Origin: Paralithodes platypus
Taxonomy: Eukaryota > Arthropoda > Malacostraca > Decapoda > Lithodidae
Assembly: GCA_032716605.1 (NCBI GenBank)
Contig: CM064509.1
Span: 41,834,317-41,898,316 of the forward strand
Direction of reading: 5' to 3'
Length of the DNA stretch: 64,000 nucleotides
This document shows positions 1-10,865 of this stretch, piece after piece (the stretch's first letter is position 1; the number at the start of each line of letters is the position of its first letter). The translations under genes were made by a program, and so were the position numbers. The notes under the pieces were generated by a model. That model was given only the letters and a program-made list of their open reading frames with translations. It ran no database searches and was not told the DNA's origin.

Positions 1-175
1 TCCCTGGCGGTTTTGAATTTGGGTCGTGTTGGTGGAGCCTTATCCAAATTCGCGGTTCTTGACAGATTAGCATTTAATTCCTTCGCAGGTTGCCGCCCTC
101 ACTGTCTTTGGTCCTCCTTCCTGGTTGTCCTGTGCCGAGTCGATTTCTTCTCCGAAAATCCTTCACCGCATCGTT

Positions 176-285
176 AAGGTGGAAATAAAGGTGGATTCAA
201 GGTGGAAGTAAATGTGGATTTAAGGTGGAAATAAAGGTGGATTCAAGGTGGAAGTAAAGGTGGATTCAAAGTGGAAGTAAAGGTG
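176..285. repeat. 23-bp minisatellite, about 4.8 copies
   Basis: A 23-bp unit built from AAGGTGGAARTAAAGGTGGAT plus two bases repeats in tandem with a few substitutions. It ends about 30 bases before the 35-bp satellite. Nothing else is recognisable between the window start and this array. Confidence 0.85.
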
Positions 286-315
286 TTTTTTTCTGCAACA
301 TTTGATCAACAACTT

Positions 316-2141
316 AGTTTCTGGTAACATTTGGAGGCTATATGTTCACTAGTTTCTGGTAACATTTGAAGGCTATATGTTCACTAGTTTCTGGTAACAT
401 TTGGAGGCTATATGTTCACTAGTTTCTGGTAACATTTGGAGGCTATATGTTCACTAGTTTCTGGTAACATTTGGAGGCTATATGTTCACTAGTTTCTGGT
501 AACATTTGGAGGCTATATGTTCACTAGTTTCTGGTAACATTTGGAGGCTATATGTTCACTAATTTCTGGTAACATTTGGAGGCTATATGTTCACTAGTTT
601 CTGGTAACATTTGGAGGCTATATGTTCACTAGTTTCTGGTAACATTTGGAGGCTATATGTTCACTAGTTTCTGGTAACATTTGGAGGCTATATGTTCACT
701 AATTTCTGGTAACATTTGGAGGCTATATGTTCACTAGTTTCTGGTAACATTTGGAAGCTATATGTTCACTAGTTTCTGGTAACATTTGGAGGCTATATGT
801 TCACTAATTTCTGGTAACATTTGGAGGCTATATGTTCACTAGTTTCTGGTAACATTTGGAGGCTATATGTTCACTAGTTTCTGGTAACATTTGGAGGCTA
901 TATGTTCACTAGTTTCTGGTAACATTTGAAGGCTATATGTTCACTAGTTTCTGGTAACATTTGGAGGCTATATGTTCACTAGTTTCTGGTAACATTTGGA
1001 GGCTATATGTTCACTAGTTTCTGGTAACATTTGGAGGCTATATGTTCACTAGTTTCTGGTAACATTTGGAGGCTATATGTTCACTAGTTTCTGGTAACAT
1101 TTGGAGGCTATATGTTCACTAGTTTCTGGTAACATTTGGAGGCTATATTTTCACTAGTTTCTGGTAACATTTGGAGGCTATATGTTCACTAATTTCTGGT
1201 AACATTTGGAGGCTATATTTTCACTAGTTTCTGGTAACATTTGGAGGCTATATTTTCACTAGTTTCTGGTAACATTTGGAGGCTATATGTTCACTAGTTT
1301 CTGGTAACATTTGGAGGCTATATGTTCACTAGTTTCTGGTAACATTTGGAGGCTATATGTTCACTAGTTTCTGGTAACATTTGGAGGCTATATTTTCACT
1401 AGTTTCTGGTAACATTTGGAGGCTATATGTTCACTAATTTCTGGTAACATTTGGAGGCTATATTTTCACTAGTTTCTGGTAACATTTGGAGGCTATATGT
1501 TCACTAGTTTCTGGTAACATTTGGAGGCTATATGTTCACTAGTTTCTGGTAACATTTGGAGGCTATATGTTCACTAGTTTCTGGTAACATTTGGAGGCTA
1601 TATGTTCACTAATTTCTGGTAACATTTGGAGGCTATATTTTCACTAGTTTCTGGTAACATTTGGAGGCTATATTTTCACTAGTTTCTGGTAACATTTGGA
1701 GGCTATATGTTCACTAGTTTCTGGTAACATTTGGAGGCTATATGTTCACTAATTTCTGGTAACATTTGGAGGCTATATGTTCACTAGTTTCTGGTAACAT
1801 TTGGAGGCTATATGTTCACTAGTTTCTGGTAACATTTGGAGGCTATATGTTCACTAGTTTCTGGTAACATTTGGAAGCTATATGTTCACTAGTTTCTGGT
1901 AACATTTGGAGGCTATATGTTCACTAATTTCTGGTAACATTTGGAGGCTATATGTTCACTAGTTTCTGGTAACATTTGGAGGCTATATGTTCACTAGTTT
2001 CTGGTAACATTTGGAGGCTATATGTTCACTAGTTTCTGGTAACATTTGGAGGCTATATGTTCACTAGTTTCTGGTAACATTTGGAGGTTATATGTTCACT
2101 AGTTTCTGGTAACATTTGGAGGCTATATGTTCACTAGTTTC
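316..2141. repeat. 35-bp satellite, 52 units
   Basis: The unit begins AGTTTCTGGTAACATTTGGA and repeats every 35 bases without indels for 52 units. Recurrent variants are AATTTC for AGTTTC, GAAGGC or GGAAGC for GGAGGC, and TATATTTTC for TATATGTTC. They recur in similar local order (for example near 700-810 and 1860-1930), which implies block duplication. The left flank (286-315) and right flank (2136-2165, with CGGCAACTATACTGAAGGTAG) resemble the interior of F3 elements, so the array seems to have grown inside an F3 copy. Confidence 0.97.
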
Positions 2142-2313
2142 GGCAACTATACTGAAGGTAGATTATTATAGATGATACAATTCTTATACAAAAAAATACT
2201 ATGAGAAGCTGTCTGATCAGAGCTGCCTGTAAAACTCGTTACAAGCAACCTGCCTTTTGTCTCCTTCATGCACATAGAATTGTTTTGTATATATAATCAT
2301 GCCGCCTATGATG

Positions 2314-2681
2314 TTAAGGGGAGGCAGACCGCTTTTCTGGACCCCCTTCTCCCTAATGTTTAGCCCCACTAGTTTTGAGATTATAAGACGTTCGGCCTAT
2401 TAGTTTGGCGATGTTAACACCTTTCGCCCCATTTCGTCAATTTTAAGACCTTTCGTACAATTTAGATGTCGATTATTTCCTGGCGCGCGATAGCGAGCCT
2501 ACAATTTTAAGAGGAACCGGCCTTCGGCCGAGACATTTTTCTACCGAAAAATGTACACATTTATCTTGAAAGGGGGTCTAGGGGGTGTTTTTCTAAGCTT
2601 GATGGAGGTTTAGGGAGGAAACTAAACAAATATATGAATAAATGAATTAATAAACCAAACAAACGGCCAGCCTCCCCTTGA
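2314..2681 (+). mobile_element. F1 TTAA element (non-autonomous, MITE-like)
   Basis: The left end is TTAAGGGGAGGC and the right end GCCTCCCCTTGA, an inverted repeat with one change in the terminal tetramer. The core holds the three modules that define F1: a direct repeat GCGAGC-GATA-GCGAGC, a hairpin CCGGCC-TTC-GGCCGG (here slightly altered) and a hairpin CATTTTTC-TACC-GAAAAATG. These are followed by ATCTTGAAAGGGGGTCTAGG. There is no coding capacity. TTAA ends are typical of piggyBac-type targets, but the ends do not match any piggyBac terminus I know. Confidence 0.75.
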
Positions 2682-2853
2682 GTATTTGTAGCTCTGGTGG
2701 ATGTACGGTCCCTATAGAGGGCTTGGCTTCCGGAAAGGCGCCAAATATGATTATTACAAGTACGTCATTGATGGAGGGGTCACTGGTAACTATAGTGTTT
2801 TTTCTTTTTTTTTTCTTTTTTTTTTTGGGGGGGGGGTGTTTATATCATAGGGC

Positions 2854-3072
2854 ATAAAGCTGGAGTCACATGAGCCCTTTTTCGAGCAATTTTTACAGGT
2901 AATTATGGTCTGGAAGCTTACAAAATTACACTTTATCAGAATTCAGCCGTCTAACCTAATCTACCTTCAGTCTAGTTGCCGATACCAGTGCGAAAAAGTC
3001 CCTAAATAGTACGAGAAAAAAACTTGCTAATGGAAAATTGACGGAAAAATCGCTCGTGTGACAGTACCTTAA
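2854..3072 (+). mobile_element. F3 TTAA element
   Basis: The left end reads ATAAAGCTGGAGTCACATGA and the right end CGCTCGTGTGACAGTACCTTAA less its last bases, forming an imperfect inverted repeat. The interior CTACCTTCAGTCTAGTTGCC is shared, in either orientation, with the copies at 37587-37804 and 53750-53968. The right TTAA (3069-3072) is also the left boundary of the next element. Confidence 0.65.
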
Positions 3073-3939
3073 GGGGGGTGACCTGCTTTTTGTTATTTCT
3101 GCCCTTTTCTCTCTTTCTCTGGCTTGTATCCATTCGGCCCCATTCAGCCAACTATTTTAAGACGTTTATCCCCATCTAGGTGTCGATTTCTTCCTGGCGA
3201 GCGATAGCGAGCCAGCATTATATGAAGAAATCCGGCTTCGCCGGAGACATTTTTCTATCGAAAAATGTACAAATTTAGCCTGCTGTCAAACAAAAATAAA
3301 AAATATGCTGGCTCGCTACCGCTCACCAGTAAAATTTTTACACCTGGATGGGGATAAACGTCTTAAAACAGTAGGCTGAATGGGGCCAAATGGGGCCAAA
3401 TGGAAGGGGAGGTGTGTCAGTGGTCTTGCCACTGGACTGGTAATCCAATGGACCCGGGTTCGAATCCCAATATGTCAATGGGAAGATATTATTGGGATGG
3501 AATTTGTGCTGTACCTAGTATCAGTGCATTACCACAGCACACCGAAATGCCCAAAAAATACCCTCATTGTTCCCTGATTAAATAGCACTGTATGAATATT
3601 CCCATATTCAAATTACCCGGTATGTTACAGGGGGGCAATGCCTAGTGAGTTAATTGCTCAATAGGTGGCGTTCTGAGAGTGAGGGTTCGAGTGTAGGGGA
3701 TGAGACTGTGAAGCGCAGAGGTGAAGCGGCTTCAGAGATGGAGTTGGGTTCGAGCCGGGGTGCTTCGCATGTCTCACTCCCTAGACTGGAACAAGACCTC
3801 ACGGGCCTCACCGTGTTCAGCGGTGTAGTGTAAAGGCTCTCAACCAATGCCCGAGAGGGAGTAGTTGGAATATAGAAAAAAAAAAAAAAATCAGAGAAAG
3901 AAAGAAAAGGACAGAACAAAAACAGGTCACCCCCCTTAA
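3069..3939. mobile_element. Compound TTAA element with long inverted repeat and tRNA-like cargo
   Basis: The ends are TTAAGGGGGGTGACCTG at the left and its exact complement before TTAA at the right; the match continues to about 25 bp. Inside, an F1-type arm (about 3130-3220) is repeated in inverted orientation at about 3300-3390, giving a foldback. The F1 hairpin CATTTTTC-TATC-GAAAAATG lies between the arms. Beyond the foldback lie a tRNA-like module (3410-3480), GC-rich sequence with a second GGGTTCGA motif, and a poly-A run (3877-3890). It looks like an F1-derived shell that captured SINE material. Confidence 0.7.
3410..3480 (+). other. tRNA-like SINE head (threonine-like anticodon loop)
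   Basis: An A-box-like TGTGTCAGTGG (3413-3423) and a B-box GGTTCGAATCC (3457-3467) flank an anticodon arm TGGA-CTGGTAA-TCCA. A GGT anticodon sits at 3439-3441, with T33 before it and AA after it. No clear acceptor stem closes the ends and the module sits inside a transposable element. I therefore read it as a SINE promoter module and not a working tRNA gene. Confidence 0.5.
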
Positions 3940-4337
3940 GTCCATTAGTCCATCGGTGAAATAGTGTCTTTACACCATTTTTGCCTATGGAACAAAAAAT
4001 GTCCAAAAATATAAATGTCATATACCTTTTGAATTGCAATGCCCTGACTAATCCAAATATATCCCTCAACATTTAAAATTCCAAAATGACCAGATTTTTT
4101 TTTTTGTTTTTTTTGTTTTTTCAAAAAATCAGTTTGAGTGTGCCAAATTCACAATGAGCACACTTAAAACACGAATATATTTGGAATCCATGCACCATGT
4201 GGTGTCCGTTGATATAAGGATACATTAATTTGGGTCCATATCTTAGGGCACAGGAGCCGTCTGCGAACATTGCCGTTCCCGACTCTCATAAAATACGAAT
4301 TCCCACAATTGATTTTTATTCTGTTGCTACGTTTCTT
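3940..4337. other. Unclassified AT-rich spacer
   Basis: This is a non-repetitive stretch with short poly-T runs near 4097-4122. I see no coding potential, no terminal repeats and no RNA gene. Confidence 0.5.
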
Positions 4338-6358
4338 CTCTATTTCAACCTCCTTCCTGCCTTCCTTATTTCAACCACCTTCCTGCCTTCCTTATTTCAA
4401 CCACCTTCCTGCCTTCCTTATTTCAACCTCCTTCCTTCCTTCCTTATTTCAACCTCCTTCCTTCCTTATTTCAACCACCTTCCTGCCTTCCTTATTTCAA
4501 CCTCCTTCCTTCCTTCCTTATTTTAACTTCCTTCCTGCCTTCCATATTTTAACCTTCCTTCCTTATTTCAACCTCCTTCCTTCCTTCCATATTTTAACCA
4601 CCTTCCTTCCTTATTTCAACCACCTTCCTTACTTCCTTCCTTATTTCAACCACCTTCCTTACTTATTTCAACCTTGCTTACGTATTTCAAACACCTTCCT
4701 TCCTACCAACCTCCTTCCTTACTTACTTATTTCAACCTCCTTTCTTCCTTATTTCAACCACCTTCCTTCCTTCCTTATTTCAACCGCCTTCCTTCCTTAC
4801 GTATTTCAACCACCTTCCTTCCTTCCTTATTTCAACCGCCTTCCTTCCTTACGTATTTCAACCATATTCCTTCCTACCAACCGCCTTCCTTCCTTCCTTA
4901 TTTCAACCGCCTTCCTTCCTTACGTATTTCAACCACCTTCCTTCCTACCAACCGCCTTCATTCCTTCCTTATTTCAACCGCCTTCCTTTCTTACGTATTT
5001 CAACCACCTTCCTTCCTACCAACCGCCTTCCTTCCTTCCTTACTTCAACCGCCTTCCTTCCTTACTTATTTCAACCTCCTTCCTTCCTTCCATATTTTAA
5101 CCACCTTCCTTCCTTATTTCAACCTCCTTCCTTCCTTCCTTCTTAATTTTAACCTCCTTCCTTCCTTATTTCAACCTCCTTCCTTCCTTCCTTCCATATT
5201 TTAAACACCTTCCTTCCTTATTTCAACCTCCTTCCTTCCTTCCTTCTTAATTTTAACCACCTGCCTTCCTTATTTCAGCCTCCTTCCTTCCTTCCTTCCA
5301 TATTTTAACCACCTTCCTTCCTTATTTCAACCTCCTTCCTGCCTTCCATATTTTAACCACCTTCTTTCCTTATTTCAACCTCCTTCCTTCCTTCCTTCCT
5401 TATTTCAACCTCCTTCCTTCCTTCCTTCCTTATTTCAACCTCCTTCCTTCCTTCCTTCCTTATTTTAACCACCTTCCTTCCTTATTTCAACCTCCTTCCT
5501 TCCTTCCTTCCTTATTTTAACCACCTTCCTTCCTTATTTCAACCTCCTTCCTTCCTTCCTTCCTTCCTTCCTTCCTTATTTTAACCACCTTCCTTCCTTA
5601 TTTCAACCTCCTTCCTTCCTTCCTTCCTTATTTTAACCACCTTCCTTCTTTATTTCAACCTCCTTCCTTCCTTATTTTAACCACCTTCCTTCTTTATTGC
5701 AACCTCCTTTCTTCCTTATTTCAACCTCCTTCCTTCCTTATTTTAACCACCTTCCTTCCTTATTTCAACCTCCTTCCTTCCTTCCTTCCTTATTTTAACC
5801 ACCTTCCTTACTTATTTCAACCTCCTTCCTTCCTACCTTCCATATTTTAACCACCTTCCTTCCTTATTTCAACCTCTTTCCTTCCTTATTTTAACCATCT
5901 TCCTTCTTTATTTCAACCTCCTTCCTTCCTTCCTTATTTTAACCACCTTCCTTCTTTATTGCAACCTCCTTCCTTCCTTATTTCAACCTCCTTCCTTCCT
6001 TTCTTCCTTATTTTAACCACCTGCCTTCCTTATTTCAGCCTCCTTCCTTCCTTCCTTATTTTAACCACCTTCCTTACTTATTTCAACCTCCTTCCTTCCT
6101 TCCATATTTTAACCACCTTCCTTGCTTATTTCAACCTCCTTCCTTCCTTATTTTAACCACCTTCCTTCCTTATTTCAACCTCCTTCCTTCCTTCCTTCCT
6201 TATTTCAACCTCCTTCCTTCCTTATTTTAACCACCTTCCTTACTTATTTCAACCACTTTCCTTTCTTACGTATTTCAACCCCCTCCCTTCCTTACTTAAC
6301 TGCCTTCCTTCATTCCTTCCTTATTACTACTGCCTCCCTTCCTTCCTTATTTCAACCG
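4338..6358. repeat. 2-kb polypyrimidine minisatellite
   Basis: The tract is built from blocks of (CTTC)n or CTTCCTT joined by TATTTCAACC or TATTTTAACC spacers. In the first half the blocks vary (CAACCGCC, CTACCAACCGCC). In the second half a roughly 40-50 bp pattern alternates a CAACCTCC block with a TTTTAACCACC block. The plus strand is almost entirely pyrimidine within blocks. The Leu, Phe and Ser-rich open frames here follow from the repeat and are not genes. Confidence 0.93.
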
Positions 6359-6612
6359 CAATACTATTCTTTGCATTGTGCTTTGCAATACTATTTTTCA
6401 ACCCTTTTCACTCCGTAATGTTTCCCTTATTTCCCAACTTCCTTGTTATATATTAATTTTATCTCCCACCTTTCGTCTTATGTTTGGTTGCTATCCTTCC
6501 TTGTAGTGTGTAAGCTATTTTCTTCTTTACCTTCATATTTCTCCCTTCCTTTGTAATAACAGATTTTCGTTTTAACTTTTTCTGTGCTGACACATGTGGG
6601 GGGGGGGGGGGG

Positions 6613-6788
6613 GCTCTCGCCGAGGCCAGTGAAAGATGGTCGAAACAACGAAGGGTAGACGAAATGTAGGTAGGGAGGAAACACATGCACAGGAAATGTA
6701 GGTAGGGAGGAAACACATGCACAGGAAATGTAGGTAGGGAGGAAACACATGCACAGGAAATGTAGGTAGGGAGGAAACACATGCACAG
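6613..6788 (+). mobile_element. LINE 3' end fragment with 32-bp terminal repeats
   Basis: The sequence from GCTCTCGCCGAGGCCAGTG (6613) to 6676 matches, in inverted orientation, the 3' end of the minus-strand LINE at 6867-9210 (64 bp, few mismatches). It is then followed by four copies of a 32-bp unit starting GAAATGTAGGTAGGGAGGAA (6661-6788). A G run (6598-6613) abuts its 5' side. I read it as a severely 5'-truncated LINE copy lying tail to tail with the longer one. Confidence 0.65.
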
Positions 6789-6866
6789 GAAAATAATTAC
6801 GAAATGAAAAAAGGTGTCTTTTCATAATTCTTTTCCTCCTTCCTTCATATCTGTGCATTTCTTTCA

Positions 6867-9210
6867 TCCCTACCTACATTTCGTCTATCCTTCGTTATTT
6901 CGGCCATCCTTCACTGGCCTCGGCGAGAGCTGCTCCCCCCGAGTGTGTTTGCTGCCAGTGTTTGATGTACCAGGGCATTCGATGGAGCAGCTCTCTCCCC
7001 CGTAAAGCATGGCTTATTAGGCACCGACTTGAGATGGTTGTCCAAGGCTCTCTTGAAGACTTCCGTTGGTACATCCATCAGGTTTATCACGTTAATGTCA
7101 ACCAGGAGTCCCAGGTCAGTGTGCCCAGAGCTCCCCCACACTTTCGGGGTGGGATGTTACATTTCCTATCCCTCCTGTCGCTCCAGTTCCATGTTATTTT
7201 GGTGTGCAGGTTTGGCACTAGACCTTCAATAACTTTCCATGTGAGATTATCAAGTACCGGTATCTCTCTGTCTTCTTCGTTCCAGTGAATATAGGTTAAA
7301 AGCCTTCAGCCGATCCCAGTAGTAAAGATGTTTTACCGAGCTGTTGTGAGATGTGAAGCTCCTTTGAACACTCTCTATTTTGTATATTTCTCCTGCTTTG
7401 TGTGGAGATGGTACCACACTGCATTGCTCCAGTCGTGGGATCACTAACGATTTGAAAAGCATTATCATTGGCCACTCTTATCATGTCTTGAAAATACGTA
7501 GTATCCAGACTGCTAGTTTCCTTGCCGCTACTGACTTGGCCTGATTATGTTCTTTGAAGGACATGTTTTCTGACATTATTACCCCAAGATCTTTAACATC
7601 TGATTTTCGTGGGATTGGCAGGAGTGACTCTTGTTATGTAGGTTGTGTTTTCTAATATTTTCGTGGGATTGGCAGGAGTGACTCTTGTTATGTAGGTTGT
7701 GTTTTCTAATATTTTCGTGGGATTGGCAGGAGTGACTCTTGTTATGTAGGTTGTGTTTTCTAATATTTTCGTGGGATTGGCAGGAGTGACTCTTGTTATG
7801 TAGGTTGTGTTTTTCTAATATTTTCGTGGGATTGGCAGGAGTGACTCTTGTTATGTAGGTTGTGTTTTCTAATATTTTCGTGGGATTGGCAGGAGTGACT
7901 CTTGTTATGTAGGTTGTGTTTTCTAATATTTTCGTGGGATTGGCAGGAGTGACTTGTTATGTAGGTTGTGTTTTCTAATATTTTCGTGGGATTGGCAGGA
8001 GTGACTCTTGTTATGTAGGTTGTGTTTTCTAATATTTTCGTGGGATTGGCAGGAGTGACTCTTGTTATGTAGGTTGTGTTTTCTAATATTTTCGTGGGAT
8101 TGGCAGGAGTGACTCTTGTTATGTAGGTTGTGGTTTCTAATATTTTCGTGGGATTGGCAGGAGTGACTCTTGTTATGTAGGTTGTGTTTTCTAATATTTT
8201 CGTGGGATTGGCAGGAGTGACTCTTGTTATGTAGGTTGTGTTTTCTAATATTTTCGTGGGATTGGCAGGAGTGACTTGTTATGTAGGTTGTGTTTTCTAA
8301 TATTTTCGTGGGATTGGCAGGAGTGACTCTTGTTATGTAGGTTGTGTTTTCTAATATTTTCGTGGGATTGGCAGGAGTGACTCTTGTTATGTAGGTTGTG
8401 TTTTCTAATATTTTCGTGGGATTGGCAGGAGTGACTCTTGTTATGTAGGTTGTGTTTTCTAATATTTTCGTGGGATTGGCAGGAGTGACTCTTGTTATGT
8501 AGGTTGTGTTTTCTAATATTTTCGTGGGATTGGCAGGAGTGACTCTTGTTATGCAGGTTGTGTTTTCTAATATTTTCGTGGGATTGGCAGGAGTGACTCT
8601 TGTTATGTAGGTTGTGTTTTCTAATATTTTCGTGGGATTGGCAGGAGTGACTCTTGTTATGTAGGTTGTGTGTTCTAATATGTTCGTGGGATTGGCAGGA
8701 GTGACTCTTGTTATGTAGGTTGTGTTTTCTAATATTTCTTCAATTCCTCCATACCTTATCGGCTGAAATTTCTCTTTGCTTAATTGCATATAATTATCTT
8801 TGGCCCACTGTAATACAACGGGCATGTCTGCTTGCAAGTTATCTTTGTCTTCTATTGTGGTTACTCCCAGAATTGATTGTGTGTCATCTGCAAATTATGA
8901 GACACAGCTGTGTTGTACATTAGCTTCGATATCGCTAATTAAGATAGGAAGAGTAAAGGCGCCAACACTGTACCCTGGGGAACAGAACTTTTAACCTATG
9001 AACCTTCCGATACCGCCTGATTTACTGCTACTAATTGTCTTTTGTAAATGAGAACATTATATATCCACCTCCCTACCTTTCCAGTGATAGGCCTACCTTT
9101 TTCTTTCAGTTTATGTGTTATAATTCCATGATCACACTTATCAAATGCTTGGTGTCAGTCTATGTAGTTTCCATCTCTTTCCCTTCTCATTTGCCATTGT
9201 CTGTATAACT
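6867..9210 (-). pseudogene. Decayed CR1-type LINE reverse transcriptase
   Basis: Read on the minus strand, this is the RT region of a non-LTR retrotransposon, which would copy its own RNA into DNA. Near 9130-9150 a degraded AFDKCDHGIITHKLKEKG segment matches the first catalytic palm motif. A degraded PQGTVLAP-like segment follows. FADDTQS lies near 8890-8910 with a stop codon just before it. VLQWAKDNYMQLSKEKF (near 8800) follows, then 21 tandem 54-bp units, then DLGVIMSENMSFKEHNQ (near 7560-7600). The thumb segment LFKSLVIPRLEQC and YWDRLKAFNLYSLERR run to about 7250, and a C-terminal tail VFKRALDNHL ends near 6911. The EN domain is missing; the 5' side is cut at about 9210 by a SINE. Stops and frameshifts make it non-functional. 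Confidence 0.8.
7604..8737 (-). repeat. 54-bp in-frame tandem expansion inside the LINE RT gene
   Basis: Twenty-one units of 54 bp (TTTTCGTGGGATTGGCAGGA at the start on the plus strand) occupy the RT reading frame between the palm and the DLGV motif. On the minus strand each unit encodes 18 residues, LENTTYITRVTPANPTKI, without stops. Two units carry a 2-nt loss and one a 1-nt gain, so the frame is broken part way. Units are nearly identical, showing recent spread or homogenisation. Confidence 0.95.
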
Positions 9211-9318
9211 GTCTTCGTGGCGCAATGCATAAGGTGTTGATTTTCGGTGTGAGCGTCCTGGGTTCGAATCCACGGACTGCCTCATGTGTTTGTTAAATTT
9301 CATTAATCGATTTTTGGA
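9211..9318 (+). mobile_element. tRNA-Arg-like SINE head
   Basis: An A-box-like TGGCGCAATGCATAAGG (from 9218) and a B-box GGTTCGAATCC (9261-9271) flank an anticodon arm with TCG in the expected place, resembling tRNA-Arg(TCG). The ends GTCTTCG and CACGGAC pair only partly. About 40 bases of unrelated sequence follow before a (GTT)n tract. It interrupts the 5' side of the LINE relic. Confidence 0.6.
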
Positions 9319-9319
9319 G

Positions 9320-9366
<47 letters not shown>

Positions 9367-9705
9367 CTTCCCCAAGCTGCCTGGCCGAACAGCCCCAAGG
9401 CCCTGAGCAAGGCTAAGGCCATAACTGAGCGCCCCCACAGAACCCTCCCCGCCGACCACAATAAAGCCTGGGTGACCGAAGCCACTCCATGGCGGGGAGC
9501 TGAGGAGGGTGCGGAAATGCCCGGGAAACCAAAGCCACACCCAGGGCCCTGTGTCCCTCAGCAATTATGAAGAGAAAGTTGAGGGGCAAGGGAAAAATGT
9601 GACGCTTTGGCTTCCAATCTTGGTAGATTGGGAGGTCAATCCAAGTTAGAGACGCCGTCACTTGAGATCTAGAAAATATATAAGTTAAAGGAACAGTCAG
9701 AGTAA
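9319..9705 (-). mobile_element. Dispersed repeat with (AAC)n tail, copy 1
   Basis: This is a GC-rich, roughly 340-bp body ending, on the minus strand, in 16 AAC triplets (GTT on the plus strand, 9319-9366). A second, nearly identical copy is at 58449-58808, and both stop at the same point after GAACAGTCAGAGTAA. The simple-repeat tail suggests a SINE or a LINE 3' end read on the minus strand. I do not recognise the family. The open frames across it are not conserved genes. Confidence 0.7.
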
Positions 9706-10167
9706 GCTATGGGTATGGCAGAGATTGCTCAGTTCTCACTCTGATAGACCAGCCCATCACCACATGACTAGAACCCAATCCTCTCAGCATCAGCTAGGAA
9801 AGGCCCTAGAAAGCCGCCTTTGGCGGGGGGATAGCTCCCCTATTTCAACCCTTTTCGGGGTTGGGCACCCGTCCATTTTTGGAGTAGAGTTGGTTGTTGG
9901 ATAGAACATAATAATTAACACCCCAGGTTTTCCATCCTTCAATTGGTCCATCACTTAATTTGTTATTTACATGATATAATAGTGGAAGGGTAAACAAACC
10001 CAATGGTTCCTGCGAGGTGTCTAACAAGTGGATTTGAACTATGGTGGAGTTAAAGTTGGTGGATAGTTATTTTGAGGAAGTGAACTCCTAAAAGGTGGTT
10101 TGGAGTATAATGGACATTTTATAATGGAAGAGTTGTGTGATATTTCTGCATTATGGAGGATTCATTG
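9706..10167. other. Unclassified spacer
   Basis: This stretch has short hairpin-like segments (a GGGGG-AT-AGC-TCCCC type near 9826-9840 and CCCTTTTCGGGG near 9848) but no coding, RNA or repeat feature I can support. Confidence 0.45.
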
Positions 10168-10594
10168 TTAAGGGGAGATGTCGACTTGAGGGATTTTGTT
10201 TCTTGACTCCTTTCTCCCTCATGTTTAGCCCCATTGTTTTTGAGATTTTAAGACGTTTGCCCCATTAGTTTGGTGATTTTTAAGAATTTCCGCCCCAATT
10301 TTAAGACCTTTCGTGCCATTTAGGTGTCGATTTTATGCTGGCGAGCGATAGCGAGCCTGTAATTTAAGAGTAATCGGCCTTCGGCCCCATTCTATCAATT
10401 TTAAGACCTTTCGTGCCATTTAGGTGTCGATTTTATGCTGGAGAGCGATAGCGAGCCTGTAATTTAAGAGTAATCGGCCTTCGGCCGGGACATTTTTCTA
10501 CCGAAAAATGTACAAATTTATCTTGAAAGGGGGTCAAGGGGGTGAAATTTTAAGTGCTGGAGGAGTAGGAAACAAACTAGAAACCTCCCCTTAA
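10168..10594 (+). mobile_element. F1 TTAA element with internal 100-bp duplication
   Basis: The ends are TTAAGGGGAGATGTC and AAACCTCCCCTTAA. Two copies of a 100-bp segment carrying the GCGAGC-GATA-GCGAGC core lie at 10296-10395 and 10396-10495. This explains its length of 427 bp against about 330 bp for the shorter copies. The second copy is followed by the intact hairpins. Confidence 0.85.
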
Positions 10595-10720
10595 GTCAAG
10601 AGAGTTAACTATATTGTCCTTGTAATATGATAAATAATGAAGTAAGTGGCACAACTCTTAAACATTTCAAGTGAACACTTACGATAAATAATAATCTATA
10701 AAGCAATGCAAGAAGGACGG

Positions 10721-10763
10721 CGGCCCCCCCCCCCCCCCGCTCTCTTAGCGGGGGGGGGGGGGA
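10721..10763. other. Poly-C / poly-G hairpin
   Basis: A run of 15 C followed by GC, a 7-base loop TCTCTTA, then GC and 13 or more G forms a near-perfect GC hairpin. It may be a fused pair of homopolymer tracts. Tracts like this are hard to sequence, so exact lengths are uncertain. Confidence 0.8.
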
Positions 10764-10865
10764 TAATGTGTCTAACGCTTGAGTTTTTTGCTGCTTCTAT
10801 TGTATATTTTAACCTTTTCAATCCAGGTAGTTTGTTAAAAGTTCAGTGAAGGTAAGACAAGGAAG

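Noticed and set aside
4270..5204. Leu/Phe/Ser-rich frames of up to 276 residues
   Set aside because: They are translations of a CT-rich minisatellite and are not a membrane protein.
9211..9277. Functional tRNA-Arg gene
   Set aside because: The acceptor stem pairs poorly, and the sequence sits among retroelement parts with a simple-repeat tail. A SINE head fits better.
9187..9661. Coding gene with Asn or Thr repeats
   Set aside because: The frames translate an (AAC)n tail and a dispersed repeat. They differ in frame between the two copies of that repeat.
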